A stretch of 64,000 bases of DNA from Propionispira arboris (GTDB lineage: Bacteria > Bacillota > Negativicutes > Selenomonadales > Selenomonadaceae). Within the stretch, counting starts at the first letter, position 1. Each line of letters begins with the position of its first letter. A program made the translations under genes and the position numbers. Shown here piece by piece: positions 51,880 to 61,016 of the stretch. The stretch lies in contig NZ_FNZK01000012.1 of the NCBI RefSeq assembly GCF_900109225.1, positions 1-64,000 on the forward strand, read 5' to 3'. The notes beneath the pieces are model-generated. The model did no database searches. It was not told the DNA's origin and saw only the letters and a list, made by a program, of their open reading frames with translations.

Positions 51880-52359
51880 ATGGAAAAAATGGAAAAAACA
51901 GATTCTGTGAATCAGGAAATCCAGATGGTTGCGTTTAAGTTAAAACGTGAAGAATATGGTGTAAGTATTTTAAATGTACAGGAAATTAAACGATTGACTG
52001 ATATAACCCGTGTTCCATTCACGCCTGACTTTTTTAAAGGCGTCATGAATTTACGCGGCAGTGTTTTGCCAGTTATTGATCTGAAAAAACGCTTGGGTCT
52101 GCCCGAAGGGGACTATTCTGAAGATACGAGAATTATTATTGTTAAAGTTGAAGAAATTTCCATTGGGATGATTGTTGATGCGGTTACAGAAGTGTTGACG
52201 ATTGGCATCGATCATATTGATGCACCAAAAACAGTTAGTGATAGCTCAGATAGTAAAGAAAATGGTAAATTTATTAGTGGTGTCGGTAATCTTGACAATC
52301 GGTTGGTAATCATGTTGAACTTGAATGAGATTGTTGGGTTGACTGGAGAATCAAAATAG
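51880..52359 (+). CDS. cheW: Chemotaxis coupling protein CheW
   Basis: A 159-aa SH3-like adaptor linking receptors to CheA. It has MVAFKLKREEYGVSILNVQEIKRLTDITRVP, FFKGVMNLRGSVLPVIDLKKRLGL and RIIIVKVEEISIGMIVDAVTEVL. GAGGAGG precedes the ATG at 51880. It follows cheA by 19 bases. Confidence 0.96.
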   Translation: MEKMEKTDSVNQEIQMVAFKLKREEYGVSILNVQEIKRLTDITRVPFTPDFFKGVMNLRGSVLPVIDLKKRLGLPEGDYSEDTRIIIVKVEEISIGMIVDAVTEVLTIGIDHIDAPKTVSDSSDSKENGKFISGVGNLDNRLVIMLNLNEIVGLTGESK

Positions 52360-52383
52360 GATGAAATAAATGAGGTGTCAATA

Positions 52384-53001
52384 GTGTCAGAGGATGTATT
52401 GAAATTATCAGCGATGCAATTGGATGCACTCAGGGAAATTGGCAATGTAGGGGCCGGTAATTCGGCCACTGCGCTGTCCCAAATTATCAATCGTAAGATT
52501 GATATGAATGTGCCTAAAGTGGCTATATTACCACTTGGGGATGTGCCGGATGTTGTCGGTGGCGCTGATGCTATGGTCGTAGGTGTTTTTTTAAGAGTAT
52601 ATGGGAAAGCACCAGGAAGCGTTCTTTTTTTGCTTCCCAAAGATAGTGCATTTTATTTAGTCGATACGCTGATGGGAAAAGAACGCGGCGTTACCAAAAC
52701 TTTGGATTTTATGGATGAATCTGCTTTGATGGAGATCGGGAATATTTTGGCGGGAGCGTATTTAAACGCGTTATCACATTTTACGAAGTTGACGCTTTTA
52801 CCATCAATTCCTGCATTGGCAATGGATATGGCTGGGGCTATTTTGAGTGTTGTATTAGTACAGCTTGGACAAATGGGAGATCATGCACTGGTTATTGAAA
52901 CTGAATTCTTATCAGAAGATGATGGCATAAAAGGGCATTTTTTCTTGGTCCCTGACCCTGGATCATTAGATACGATTTTGGGCGCGGTAGGAGTGAAATA
53001 A
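52384..53001 (+). CDS. cheC: CheY-P phosphatase CheC
   Basis: A 205-aa protein with both CheC phosphatase motifs: DALREIGNVGAGNSATALS and ESALMEIGNILAGAYLNALS (Glu and Asn in each). It dephosphorylates CheY and is stimulated by CheD. The start is GTG 52384, with TGAGGTG six bases upstream. The window therefore has two CheC-type phosphatases, CheC and FliY, as in B. subtilis. Confidence 0.95.
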   Translation: MSEDVLKLSAMQLDALREIGNVGAGNSATALSQIINRKIDMNVPKVAILPLGDVPDVVGGADAMVVGVFLRVYGKAPGSVLFLLPKDSAFYLVDTLMGKERGVTKTLDFMDESALMEIGNILAGAYLNALSHFTKLTLLPSIPALAMDMAGAILSVVLVQLGQMGDHALVIETEFLSEDDGIKGHFFLVPDPGSLDTILGAVGVK

Positions 53002-53003
53002 AT

Positions 53004-53489
53004 ATGTCAGAATTGATACGGGTAGGGATGGCTGATTATAAAGTTGGACGCGCGCCAGCATCGCTCATTAGTTATGGACTGGGGTCATGTGTAGGTGTTA
53101 CGCTATATGATCCAGCCATGAAAGTCGGAGGACTTTTGCATATCATGCTTCCAGATAGTACACAGGCACGATCCAATGAAAACCCAGCTAAATTTGCTGA
53201 TACTGGAATACCATTAATGCTTAAGGAAATCATAGCATTAGGTGCTGTGCGCTCTCGGGTGATAGCTAAAATTGCCGGTGGCTCGCAAATGTTTAAATTT
53301 GCGAATGCGACGGATATTATGCGTGTGGGAGAACGAAATTCACAAGCAGTGAAAGTTGTATTGAAAGACTTAAATATTCGAATCATAGCCGATGATACTG
53401 GTGGTAACTATGGACGAACTGTTGAGCTCCAATTAGACACGGGTGTGTATCGAATTAAAACAATTGATAAAGGTGAAAAAGAAATTTAA
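53004..53489 (+). CDS. cheD: Chemoreceptor glutamine deamidase CheD
   Basis: A 161-aa deamidase with the catalytic Cys in LGSCVGVTLYDP, His in LLHIMLPDS and the Thr-containing KFADTGIPLML. It also has KIAGGSQMF, GERNSQAV and DDTGGNYGRTVEL. It deamidates receptors and binds CheC. It starts two bases after cheC. Confidence 0.96.
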   Translation: MSELIRVGMADYKVGRAPASLISYGLGSCVGVTLYDPAMKVGGLLHIMLPDSTQARSNENPAKFADTGIPLMLKEIIALGAVRSRVIAKIAGGSQMFKFANATDIMRVGERNSQAVKVVLKDLNIRIIADDTGGNYGRTVELQLDTGVYRIKTIDKGEKEI

Positions 53490-53499
53490 GCAGGTGATC

Positions 53500-53871
53500 A
53501 TGGTGTTTAAAATATGGCTTGCTGTGGGTCTTGCTTCCGTTACGGCCTTGATCGTAATCTTTATGGGGATTTTGCATCAGGCTAGAATCGAAGTTATATT
53601 GTATCGTACTGCGATCACATTTTTTCTTATTGGGGTTTTATGGTATCTTGTGGAATCGTTTATTATACTGTATGTTGTCCCTTATTTTTTCAAAAAAAAC
53701 CAGGGGCAGCAGCAAGATGCTCAAGTAGAAAATAGTGATGCGTCCATTCAGCAAAAATTGGCCAATTCAGAAGAAGAAGTAAGTGAAGCTGTTTTGGATA
53801 CAGATACGGTCAATGAATTTGCCCCCTTGACCAAAGAGGATTTAGATCAAGTTTCAACACCGCGAGGATAA
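53500..53871 (+). CDS. Conserved-position membrane protein of the fla/che cluster
   Basis: A 123-aa protein I cannot assign to a named family. It has two transmembrane helices, about residues 4-24 (IWLAVGLASVTALIVIFMGIL) and 32-58 (ILYRTAITFFLIGVLWYLVESFIIL). A Gln/Glu/Asp-rich soluble tail of about 55 residues follows, ending VSTPRG. ATG 53500 with CAGGTG upstream; longer frames start inside cheD. It sits between cheD and fliA and is probably cotranscribed. Any motility role is inferred from place only. Confidence 0.8.
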   Translation: MVFKIWLAVGLASVTALIVIFMGILHQARIEVILYRTAITFFLIGVLWYLVESFIILYVVPYFFKKNQGQQQDAQVENSDASIQQKLANSEEEVSEAVLDTDTVNEFAPLTKEDLDQVSTPRG

Positions 53872-53893
53872 TTGGTAAGTGGAGGTATAGTTT

Positions 53894-54655
53894 ATGTTGG
53901 GATCAAATGCAAAAAAAATTGCTGTAGATATAGATCTCTTATGGAATGCTTACCAAAAAAATAGAAGCCCTGAAATTCGGGAAAAGTTAGTAGAAAATTA
54001 TTTGTCTTTGGTAAATACAATTGCCGGTCGTATTGCTATTAACTTACCGTCGCATGTAGATCGCGACGACTTGATTAGTAGTGGATTTTTTGGCTTACTG
54101 GATGCAATTGAACGTTATGATCCAGTACGGGGCAATAAATTCGAAACGTATGCAGGCGTAAGGATTCGAGGATCTATATTGGATTATCTTCGGTCAAAAG
54201 ACTGGATGCCGGTATCGCTTCGTCAAAAAATACGAAAATACGAACAAACAGTCAGTAGTTTGGAAGCAAAATTAGGCCGGGCAGCAAACGATCAAGAAAT
54301 TGCAAGTTCATTGGAAATAACTGTCGCTGATTTGAGTAATTTATTAAGTAACTTGAATATTGCAACAGTCATTCCTTTAGAAGAATACGCTCAGTTTGAA
54401 TCAATTTCTAATGGAATTCCCAGCCCTTCTGAAAACATTGAATATAAAGAAATGCAGCAATGTTTAGCAACGGCTATTGAAAAACTGCCAGAAAAAGAAA
54501 AATTAGTAATTTCTTTATATTATTATGAGGAATTAACATTGAAAGAAATTAGTTTAATTTTAAAATTGTCTGAAGCACGTATATCGCAGCTTCATACGAA
54601 GGCAGTTTTTCGTTTACGTGGATATTTATCTAGGATAAAATCTAGTTTATTATAA
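53894..54655 (+). CDS. fliA: Flagellar sigma factor FliA (sigma-28/SigD)
   Basis: A 253-aa sigma factor for late flagellar and chemotaxis genes. Region 2 has VDRDDLISSGFFGLLDAIERYDPVRGNKFETYAGVRIRGSILDYLRS in pieces, the FliA-specific DWMPVSLRQKIRKYE, region 3 and the region 4 helix-turn-helix (LTLKEISLILKLSEARISQLHTKAVFRLR). AGTGGAGG lies upstream. Its antagonist FlgM is not in the window. Confidence 0.96.
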   Translation: MLGSNAKKIAVDIDLLWNAYQKNRSPEIREKLVENYLSLVNTIAGRIAINLPSHVDRDDLISSGFFGLLDAIERYDPVRGNKFETYAGVRIRGSILDYLRSKDWMPVSLRQKIRKYEQTVSSLEAKLGRAANDQEIASSLEITVADLSNLLSNLNIATVIPLEEYAQFESISNGIPSPSENIEYKEMQQCLATAIEKLPEKEKLVISLYYYEELTLKEISLILKLSEARISQLHTKAVFRLRGYLSRIKSSLL

Positions 54656-54763
54656 TAAGAGCAGATGGCTCGCTACTCTTAGTATGTATATTTGTAAGAA
54701 CAACAAATTATACAAAAAAATGATTTTACTAATGCGTAAAAGGTTAAAAAGGAGGTTATCCTC

Positions 54764-56470
54764 ATGGACGAGAAAAATATGAGTTTGCCGATGGCTTCCG
54801 TTGGTGGCAAAGAGAAGGGTTATTTATTTGAATTTTTTCCAATGGGTGTATTTTTCACAGTGTATCCATATTCGGATACACAGATTTTGTTTGAGCTTAC
54901 AGATATTCAAAAATTATTAAAAGCATATGGTGTTAAAGTTTATGAAATAGAATTGTTGACAAAGACGATTCGTGAGGCTTCGAGTTTGCCAGTTAAAATA
55001 GCCGATCATTTTGATGAGCAGATGCTCATCAAAATGATCCGTGAAACAACTGGCCAAGAGTTGAATCTTCCTGAAGCTATTGTTGCAGCAGAAAAAGAAG
55101 ATTTTGCAGACTCACAAGTCAAGCTTGATATCAGCAAGAATAAAATGGAAGCTTCTATGCGTATTGAAATGAAAGAAAATTCAAAGAAACCAGATAAAAA
55201 TATGCTACTGGAACTCATCCAAAAGGCTGGTATTGTTTTTGGTATAAAGATGGAGGCACTTAATCAGCTTGTGCAGGGAACTCTAACCGATGCAATTGTA
55301 GCGGTAGGAAATCCACCAGTTAATGGCATCGATGCTGTGATCAAAAAGAAAAATAATATGGCAGATCGCGGTAAACCGTCTGATCTGGAATACAGCCGGG
55401 TTGATTATAAAAATTTGCACTGGTTTATTGTTGTTAAAAAGGGAGATATTTTGGCTGAACGAATTCCTCATACACACGGTATTCCGGGAATGGATATTCT
55501 GGGAGGGGTGGTTCCGGCAAAATCCGGTAAACCAAAACCGTTGCCAAATGGGAAAAACACAAAAATTGTAGATGAAAATATCATTGTGGCTGATTTAGAT
55601 GGGCAGCTTGTGGAAACTGGTAATAAAATCATGGTAGATCCGACAATTGAAATTAAAGGCGACGTAGATTTATCAACAGGCAATATCGATTTTAATGGTA
55701 GTGTGCTTATTAAAGGTAGTGTACAAGCCGGTTTTTCAGTTCGTGCTGATGGCGATGTTGAAATTCGCGGCACGATTAGTGGTGGAAATGTAGAAGCTAA
55801 AAATATTACTGTATTTGGTGGAGTTCAAGGAATGAATCGCGGGGTTATAACGGCGCAGGAAGATATTCGGGCTACATTTGCCGAAAATGCGAAAATGATT
55901 GCTGGAAGAGATATTCATATTGGCGATGTAATATTACACTCAAACCTAAGTGCTGGTGGGAAAATTTTTGTAGAAGAGCATCGGGGCCTGATTAATGGCG
56001 GTTCTATTGCGGCTGGTGAAGAAATTAGGGCAAAATGTGTAGGGAATCCTATGAATACTGCCACCAAATTAGAAGTTGGTGTGAACCCTATGCTAAGGGA
56101 AAAATACCAAAAAGTTAAAATAGATATAAGCAATACAAAAAAACAGCTGGATAAAGTGCAAAAAGCTCTGGCTGTTATGCAGCAAGTCGACAAGAGTAAA
56201 TTGTCACAAGATAAAAAAGAAAAATTGGCACAATTGATTCAGTCACAGTTTCCTTTGGCAGGAAAATTGCAACGGTACGAAGATGAACTTGTTACGATGC
56301 AAAATGCTTTTGAAGTTATGAAAAGCGGAAAAATCAGGATTTTGGATAAAATTTATCCTGGGGCAAAACTGGTTATGGGATCTTTGGTTAAAAATATTCA
56401 AAACGAAGCTCAGCACTGCGTGTTTTACGTAGATGAAGAAGATGCGACGATTAAGACCGGTGCTTATTGA
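54764..56470 (+). CDS. FapA family (DUF342) polymer-forming protein
   Basis: A 568-aa protein. The N-terminal part includes a region resembling nucleic-acid or cell-division adaptor domains, followed by a beta-helical core of short glycine-rich repeats (IEIKGDVDLSTGNIDFNGSVLIKGSVQ ... VEIRGTISGGNVEAKNITVFGGVQG). A coiled coil (about 455-520) and a C-terminal cap follow. This is the FapA/DUF342 layout often found after sigD in Firmicute motility clusters. The function is uncertain, probably polar or cell-surface scaffolding. AAAGGAGG lies upstream. Codons 81-92 are encoded by a perfect 36-bp inverted repeat. Confidence 0.85.
   Translation: MDEKNMSLPMASVGGKEKGYLFEFFPMGVFFTVYPYSDTQILFELTDIQKLLKAYGVKVYEIELLTKTIREASSLPVKIADHFDEQMLIKMIRETTGQELNLPEAIVAAEKEDFADSQVKLDISKNKMEASMRIEMKENSKKPDKNMLLELIQKAGIVFGIKMEALNQLVQGTLTDAIVAVGNPPVNGIDAVIKKKNNMADRGKPSDLEYSRVDYKNLHWFIVVKKGDILAERIPHTHGIPGMDILGGVVPAKSGKPKPLPNGKNTKIVDENIIVADLDGQLVETGNKIMVDPTIEIKGDVDLSTGNIDFNGSVLIKGSVQAGFSVRADGDVEIRGTISGGNVEAKNITVFGGVQGMNRGVITAQEDIRATFAENAKMIAGRDIHIGDVILHSNLSAGGKIFVEEHRGLINGGSIAAGEEIRAKCVGNPMNTATKLEVGVNPMLREKYQKVKIDISNTKKQLDKVQKALAVMQQVDKSKLSQDKKEKLAQLIQSQFPLAGKLQRYEDELVTMQNAFEVMKSGKIRILDKIYPGAKLVMGSLVKNIQNEAQHCVFYVDEEDATIKTGAY
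55004..55039. repeat. Perfect inverted repeat (17-bp arms) inside fapA
   Basis: GATCATTTTGATGAGCA (55004-55020), spacer GA, and the exact complement (55023-55039). It encodes DHFDEQMLIKMI within the protein's N-terminal region. No T run follows, so a terminator role is unlikely. Confidence 0.97.
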
Positions 56471-56504
56471 TTTTAAAATTTAAATTTTTTGGATGGTGAA
56501 AAAA

Positions 56505-56834
56505 ATGAATATCACGCCGATGAATTTACAAATTGTTGTTCCAAAAACAACAGATGCTGCTCACATTCAGCATAATAGGGATCGTCAGGAAGTTGTGCAG
56601 CAGGACATGGGAATGCTGCAAACAAAGCAGGAAGCAAATTTAAAACAAATGCAGGTTCAATCACGCGACAAAGCTGAAGATGGCAAAATTAAAGAAGACG
56701 AAGAACATCAAAAAAGACAAGGACAAAATAGCCAAAAACAAGCAAAAACTTCCAGTGACTCAGCGGAAGACGAGGAAAATATTCCCTTAGCAATCGACAC
56801 ATTTCGTGGTCGCAAGATTGATATAAAATTGTAA
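56505..56834 (+). CDS. Small charged hypothetical protein
   Basis: A 109-aa protein, highly charged and Gln/Lys/Glu/Asp-rich in the middle (about 20-85), probably a coiled coil or disordered. It has a hydrophobic start (ITPMNLQIVVPKT) and a conserved-looking end (IPLAIDTFRGRKIDIKL). No signal or membrane segment. ATG 56505 is chosen because GGTG lies six bases upstream; ATG 56493 has no ribosome site. It sits between fapA and the DUF6115-like gene on the same strand. Function unknown. Confidence 0.75.
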   Translation: MNITPMNLQIVVPKTTDAAHIQHNRDRQEVVQQDMGMLQTKQEANLKQMQVQSRDKAEDGKIKEDEEHQKRQGQNSQKQAKTSSDSAEDEENIPLAIDTFRGRKIDIKL

Positions 56835-56861
56835 TAGTCTTAGATTTAACAGAGGTGTACT

Positions 56862-57398
56862 ATGTTTACAGAATGGATAGGTTTTTTGATTATCATCGGT
56901 GTGATGATTGTCGTTATTATTCGTCGTCAGTTTTTTAATAAACAATTAGAAAAAGATGATTTTGGGACGGCCGCAACTCAGATGCAGCAACAGTTTGAAG
57001 AGACTGCTGATCAAATTATTGAACGAATTGGCAGTCAAATTGATCGTTTAGAATTTTTGATTCAGGCAGCGGATGATAAAATAATTCAATTGGATCAAAA
57101 ACTCAAGGCCTCGGACGCTCAGCAAAACATGACAGTTACACAACCGATAGAAAATCAAACGAAGAGTTTTGAAGAAGTTTTGCAAGAAAGCACACGCGAT
57201 GGTGAAATGATTGCAGAAGATTCGGTACAAGAAGTCTTTCCTAAACAAGTTAAACTGAAAGTTTCTAAAACAAATAAAATGGTATTTGAAATGTTGGAAC
57301 AGGGTGAGTCGATTGAATTGATTGCAAAAAAAACTGGAATTGGTAAAGGTGCAATTAATTTGATTAGAGAAATGTATAAATTGCAAAAAAAAGTCTAA
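56862..57398 (+). CDS. Membrane-anchored coiled-coil protein (DUF6115/SwrB-like)
   Basis: A 178-aa protein with an N-terminal transmembrane helix (about 5-21, WIGFLIIIGVMIVVIIRR). A coiled coil covers about 30-90, then an acidic linker, and a C-terminal helix-turn-helix-like segment (KMVFEMLEQGESIELIAKKTGIGKGAINLI). The same architecture is seen in proteins closing Firmicute flagellar clusters, such as SwrB/YlxL, which promote motor-export maturation. Assignment rests on layout and position, not on close identity. AGAGGTG precedes the ATG. Confidence 0.7.
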   Translation: MFTEWIGFLIIIGVMIVVIIRRQFFNKQLEKDDFGTAATQMQQQFEETADQIIERIGSQIDRLEFLIQAADDKIIQLDQKLKASDAQQNMTVTQPIENQTKSFEEVLQESTRDGEMIAEDSVQEVFPKQVKLKVSKTNKMVFEMLEQGESIELIAKKTGIGKGAINLIREMYKLQKKV

Positions 57399-57427
57399 CT
57401 ATAGAAAAATATTACATAGTATTGCTT

Positions 57428-57467
57428 AGCCGTTTCAAATTGTGGATGCATTTGTGCGGCTTATTTT
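57428..57467 (+). terminator. Weak terminator at the end of the flagellar cluster
   Basis: AGCCG (57428-57432) and CGGCT (57457-57461), with inner AAAT/ATTT, form an imperfect stem followed by TATTTTG. It is the only candidate between the last flagellar gene and the rpsB promoter. The rest of 57399-57556 is AT-rich with no visible gene. Confidence 0.4.
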
Positions 57468-57556
57468 GTTGGATGAATTTAGATTCTATTTTAATCTTTA
57501 TTTTTTATCGATCAGGAGCAATAGCATATCTAATCGAATGGCCACTTAAAAAATCA

Positions 57557-57585
57557 TTGTAATCATAAAACAAGTATGATATAAT
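57557..57585 (+). promoter_or_regulatory. Promoter of rpsB-tsf
   Basis: TTGTAA (57557-57562), a 17-base spacer and TATAAT (57580-57585), extended by TG-A. Transcription would start near 57592, leaving a leader of about 100 bases. Confidence 0.8.
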
Positions 57586-57591
57586 TTAAAA

Positions 57592-57693
57592 CGGTGTAAA
57601 AAACGCACGCGTTTGGATGTTTGTACTGTGCCTACTATGGTGAAAACAAACGATGAGAAATGCGGAGGAATAAAAAACAGGAGGTGCACCAAT
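57592..57693 (+). promoter_or_regulatory. Structured 5' leader of rpsB
   Basis: About 100 bases with competing complementarities: GTTTG near 57610 and GTTTGT near 57620 can both pair with ACAAAC near 57650. A strong ribosome site, CAGGAGGTG, lies just before rpsB. S2 autoregulates its own mRNA in other bacteria; whether this leader does so is unproven. Confidence 0.35.
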
Positions 57694-58440
57694 ATGGCAG
57701 TTATTTCAATGAAACAATTATTGGAAGCAGGTGTCCATTTCGGACATCAGACAAGAAGATGGAACCCTAAGATGGCTCCGTATATCTTTACAGAACGTAA
57801 TGGTATCTATATTATCGATTTACAGAAAACAGTAAAAAAAGTGGATGAAGCTTATAATTTTCTTCGTTCTGTCGCTGAAGCAGGCGAAACTGTTCTTTTC
57901 GTAGGGACGAAAAAACAGGCGCAAGAAGCTGTAAAAGACGAAGCTCTCAAAGCTGATATGTATTTTGTTAATGAAAGATGGTTGGGCGGAATGCTCACAA
58001 ACTTCCAGACAATCCAAAAACGTATTACTCGTTTGAAACAATTGGAAGCAATGGAAGAAGACGGTACATTTGAAGTTTTGACGAAAAAAGAAGTTTTGGC
58101 TCTTCGTCATGAAATGGAAAAATTACAGAAATTTTTGGGTGGTATCAAAACTATGAGCAAGCTTCCTGGAGCTTTGTTTATCGTAGATCCACGTAAAGAA
58201 AGAATTGCTGTAGCAGAAGCTAAAAAATTAGGTATTCCAATTGTTGGTATCGTGGATACAAATTGTGATCCTGATGAAATCGATTATGTAATTCCTGGTA
58301 ATGATGATGCAATTCGTGCAGTGAAACTTCTTACGGCTAGAATGGCTGATGCAGTTATTGAAGGTCGTCAAGGTGAAGCTGGCGAAGCAGAAGAAGCAGA
58401 AGAAGCAGAAAAAGCTATCGCAGAAAAAACTGCTGAATAA
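57694..58440 (+). CDS. rpsB: 30S ribosomal protein S2
   Basis: A 248-aa ribosomal protein with the S2 signatures [41 protein letters not shown] and [37 protein letters not shown] in pieces. It ends in an acidic Ala/Glu tail with [11 protein letters not shown] repeats. ATG 57694 follows CAGGAGGTG; a longer frame upstream lies in the leader. It is followed by the attenuator hairpin and tsf, as in most bacteria. Confidence 0.97.
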   Translation: MAVISMKQLLEAGVHFGHQTRRWNPKMAPYIFTERNGIYIIDLQKTVKKVDEAYNFLRSVAEAGETVLFVGTKKQAQEAVKDEALKADMYFVNERWLGGMLTNFQTIQKRITRLKQLEAMEEDGTFEVLTKKEVLALRHEMEKLQKFLGGIKTMSKLPGALFIVDPRKERIAVAEAKKLGIPIVGIVDTNCDPDEIDYVIPGNDDAIRAVKLLTARMADAVIEGRQGEAGEAEEAEEAEKAIAEKTAE

Positions 58441-58474
58441 ATTATAATTTATTGGATAATTTTAAATAAGTAAA

Positions 58475-58506
58475 GAATGGTAAGGGATCTTTTTCCCTTA
58501 CCATTC
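58475..58506 (+). other. Attenuator-like hairpin between rpsB and tsf
   Basis: GAATGGTAAGGG (58475-58486) and CCCTTACCATTC (58495-58506) form a perfect 12-bp stem with an 8-nt loop. Only CTTTAG follows, so termination should be partial at most. It may stabilise the rpsB mRNA or set the S2 to EF-Ts ratio. Confidence 0.7.
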
Positions 58507-58529
58507 CTTTAGTCAATAGGAGGATTCAT

Positions 58530-59180
58530 ATGGCAAATATTACAGCTGCAATGGTAAAAGAGCTGCGTGAACTTACTGGCGCAGGTATGATGGATTGTAA
58601 AAAAGCGTTGACTCAAACCGATGGTGATAGAGATAAAGCAGTTGATTTCTTACGTGAAAAAGGGTTAGCAGCGGCGGCTAAAAAGGCAAGTCGTGTCGCG
58701 GCTGAAGGTACGGTTATTTCGTATATTCATGCTGGTGGAAGAATTGGTGTTCTTGTTGAAATCAATTGTGAAACTGACTTTGTTGCGAACACAGATGAAT
58801 TTAAAGACTTTGCGCGTGATATTGCTATGCAGATTGCAGCGGCAAATCCACTTTGCATTCGTCGTGAAGAAGTTGATCAAGCCAATATCGAACATGAACG
58901 TGTTGTGTTAAGGGAACAGGCTTTGAACGAAGGTAAACCAGAAAAAATCGTTGAAAAAATGGTTGAAGGTCGTATTGAAAAATATTATAAAGAAGTTTGC
59001 TTAATGGAACAAGGCTTTATTAAAGACCCTGATCAGACGATTAGTGCTTTAGTAAATGCTAAAATTGCTAAAGTTGGTGAAAACATCTCCATTAGAAGAT
59101 TTGTCAGATATCAATTAGGCGAAGGTATTGAGAAAAAAGCAGATGATTTTGCTGCCGAAGTAATGGCTGCAGCTAAATAA
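58530..59180 (+). CDS. tsf: Elongation factor Ts
   Basis: A 216-aa nucleotide-exchange factor for EF-Tu. It has the UBA-like start [26 protein letters not shown], the conserved [12 protein letters not shown] loop and a C-terminal segment [20 protein letters not shown]. It is shorter than the about 280-aa E. coli protein because it has only one full core subdomain, normal for many Firmicutes. AGGAGG precedes the ATG. Confidence 0.96.
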   Translation: MANITAAMVKELRELTGAGMMDCKKALTQTDGDRDKAVDFLREKGLAAAAKKASRVAAEGTVISYIHAGGRIGVLVEINCETDFVANTDEFKDFARDIAMQIAAANPLCIRREEVDQANIEHERVVLREQALNEGKPEKIVEKMVEGRIEKYYKEVCLMEQGFIKDPDQTISALVNAKIAKVGENISIRRFVRYQLGEGIEKKADDFAAEVMAAAK

Positions 59181-59183
59181 TAG

Positions 59184-59209
59184 AGAGAACACTTTGTGTT
59201 CTCTTTTTT
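59184..59209 (+). terminator. Terminator of rpsB-tsf
   Basis: AGAGAACAC (59184-59192) and GTGTTCTCT (59196-59204) form a perfect 9-bp stem over a 3-nt loop, followed by T. Confidence 0.93.
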
Positions 59210-59263
59210 AAAAATATATAATGACAGGAATATTGATGTTCTTGTCGAACTATAGCAAAGTAG

Positions 59264-60015
<752 letters not shown>

Positions 60016-60016
<1 letters not shown>

Positions 60017-60573
60017 TGGTAAAAGAAATTTTTGCTTCTCATACTGATCGTATGACTAAGTCGATGGAGTCATTGAAGCGTGAATATAGTTCACTTCGTG
60101 CTGGACGTGCTACACCAGCGTTATTGGATCGTGTTATGGTCGATTATTATGGTACACCTACACCAGTAAATCAGGTGGCTAATGTGTCCGTACCGGAGCC
60201 TAGAATGATTGTGATTCAACCGTGGGAAAAAACATTGCTGCATGATATCGAAAAAGCTATTATGAAGTCGGATCTTGGTCTTAATCCGAATAGTGATGGT
60301 ACGGCAATTCGCCTGTCGATTCCGCAATTAACACAGGAAAGACGTGCAGACTTAGTGAAGTCTGTCAATAAAAAAGCCGAAGATGCTAAGATAGCTATTC
60401 GCAATATTCGCCGTGATGCAAATGAAGCCATTAAAAAATTAGAAAAAAGCAAGGAAATCACGGAAGATGAAAATAAAAAGGCTCAAGAAGATATGCAGAA
60501 ATTGGTAGACCAATACATTAAAGATATTGATCGAATACGTGCAGCTAAAGAAACAGAAATCATGGAAGTATAA
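60016..60573 (+). CDS. frr: Ribosome recycling factor
   Basis: A 185-aa factor that splits post-termination ribosomes with EF-G. It has MTKSMESLKREYSSLRAGRATPALLDRV, VNQVANVSVPEPRM, IVIQPWEK, LNPNSDGTAIRLSIPQLTQERR and a C-terminal helical hairpin. One-base overlap with pyrH. Confidence 0.97.
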
Positions 60574-60577
60574 CCAA

Positions 60578-60781
60578 ATGAATGCTGTGGGACGCCGATT
60601 TGAGGTTGTAAAAAATGAATTAATAGTTGCAAAATGTCAATATACAGTTGAAAATACACTTCCTACGCGTGATTTTTTCAAAGTTGATGAAGATAATTTG
60701 TATGTAGTTCGTCAAAAAGAACTCGAAGACGGCTCATGGCAGTTTATTGTTGCAGCAAAAATGCGAAAGGAGGTGTCTTAA
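60578..60781 (+). CDS. Small hypothetical protein, 67 aa
   Basis: A 67-aa protein with a predicted beta-rich core (FEVVKNELIVAKCQYTVENTL; NLYVVRQKELEDGSWQFIVAAKM). One Cys (residue 20), no membrane segment. It begins four bases after the frr stop (ATG 60578, GGAAG nine bases upstream) and ends just before the ferredoxin, so it is embedded in a tight operon. No family recognised; it may assist the ferredoxin or be an unrelated passenger. Confidence 0.75.
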   Translation: MNAVGRRFEVVKNELIVAKCQYTVENTLPTRDFFKVDEDNLYVVRQKELEDGSWQFIVAAKMRKEVS

Positions 60782-60782
60782 T

Positions 60783-60953
60783 ATGGCTTACACAATAAGT
60801 GAAGAATGTATTTCTTGTGGCTCTTGTGCTGGAACATGTCCAGTGGGTGCTATTTCTGAAGGCGATTCTCGTTATGAGATTTCAGCTGATGATTGTGTTG
60901 AATGTGGTGCTTGCGCAGCAGTGTGCCCGGTAGGTGCTATTTCAGCTCCTTGA
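60783..60953 (+). CDS. 2[4Fe-4S] ferredoxin
   Basis: A 56-aa clostridial-type ferredoxin. Two C-x2-C-x2-C-x3-C-P clusters: C9, C12, C15, C19-P and C38, C41, C44, C48-P, each followed by VGAIS. It carries low-potential electrons between oxidoreductases in anaerobes. AAAGGAGGTG lies before the ATG. A terminator follows, so it closes the pyrH-frr unit. Next to isoprenoid genes it might feed the iron-sulfur enzymes of the MEP pathway (IspG, IspH), but this is conjecture. Confidence 0.96.
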   Translation: MAYTISEECISCGSCAGTCPVGAISEGDSRYEISADDCVECGACAAVCPVGAISAP

Positions 60954-60959
60954 TTTAAG

Positions 60960-60990
60960 CCCCCTCTTGCTAGAAGAGGGGGTTTGTTTC
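60960..60990 (+). terminator. Terminator after the ferredoxin gene
   Basis: CCCCCTCTT (60960-60968) pairs with AAGAGGGGG (60974-60982) over a 5-nt loop, followed by TTTGTTTCTT. Confidence 0.9.
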
Positions 60991-61016
60991 TTATATTTTA
61001 TAATTGGAGGTACGTT

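Noticed and set aside
54657-54680. Small inverted repeat after fliA (TAAGAGCAG / CTACTCTTA)
   Set aside because: It has one mismatch, a short arm and no T run; not convincing as a terminator.
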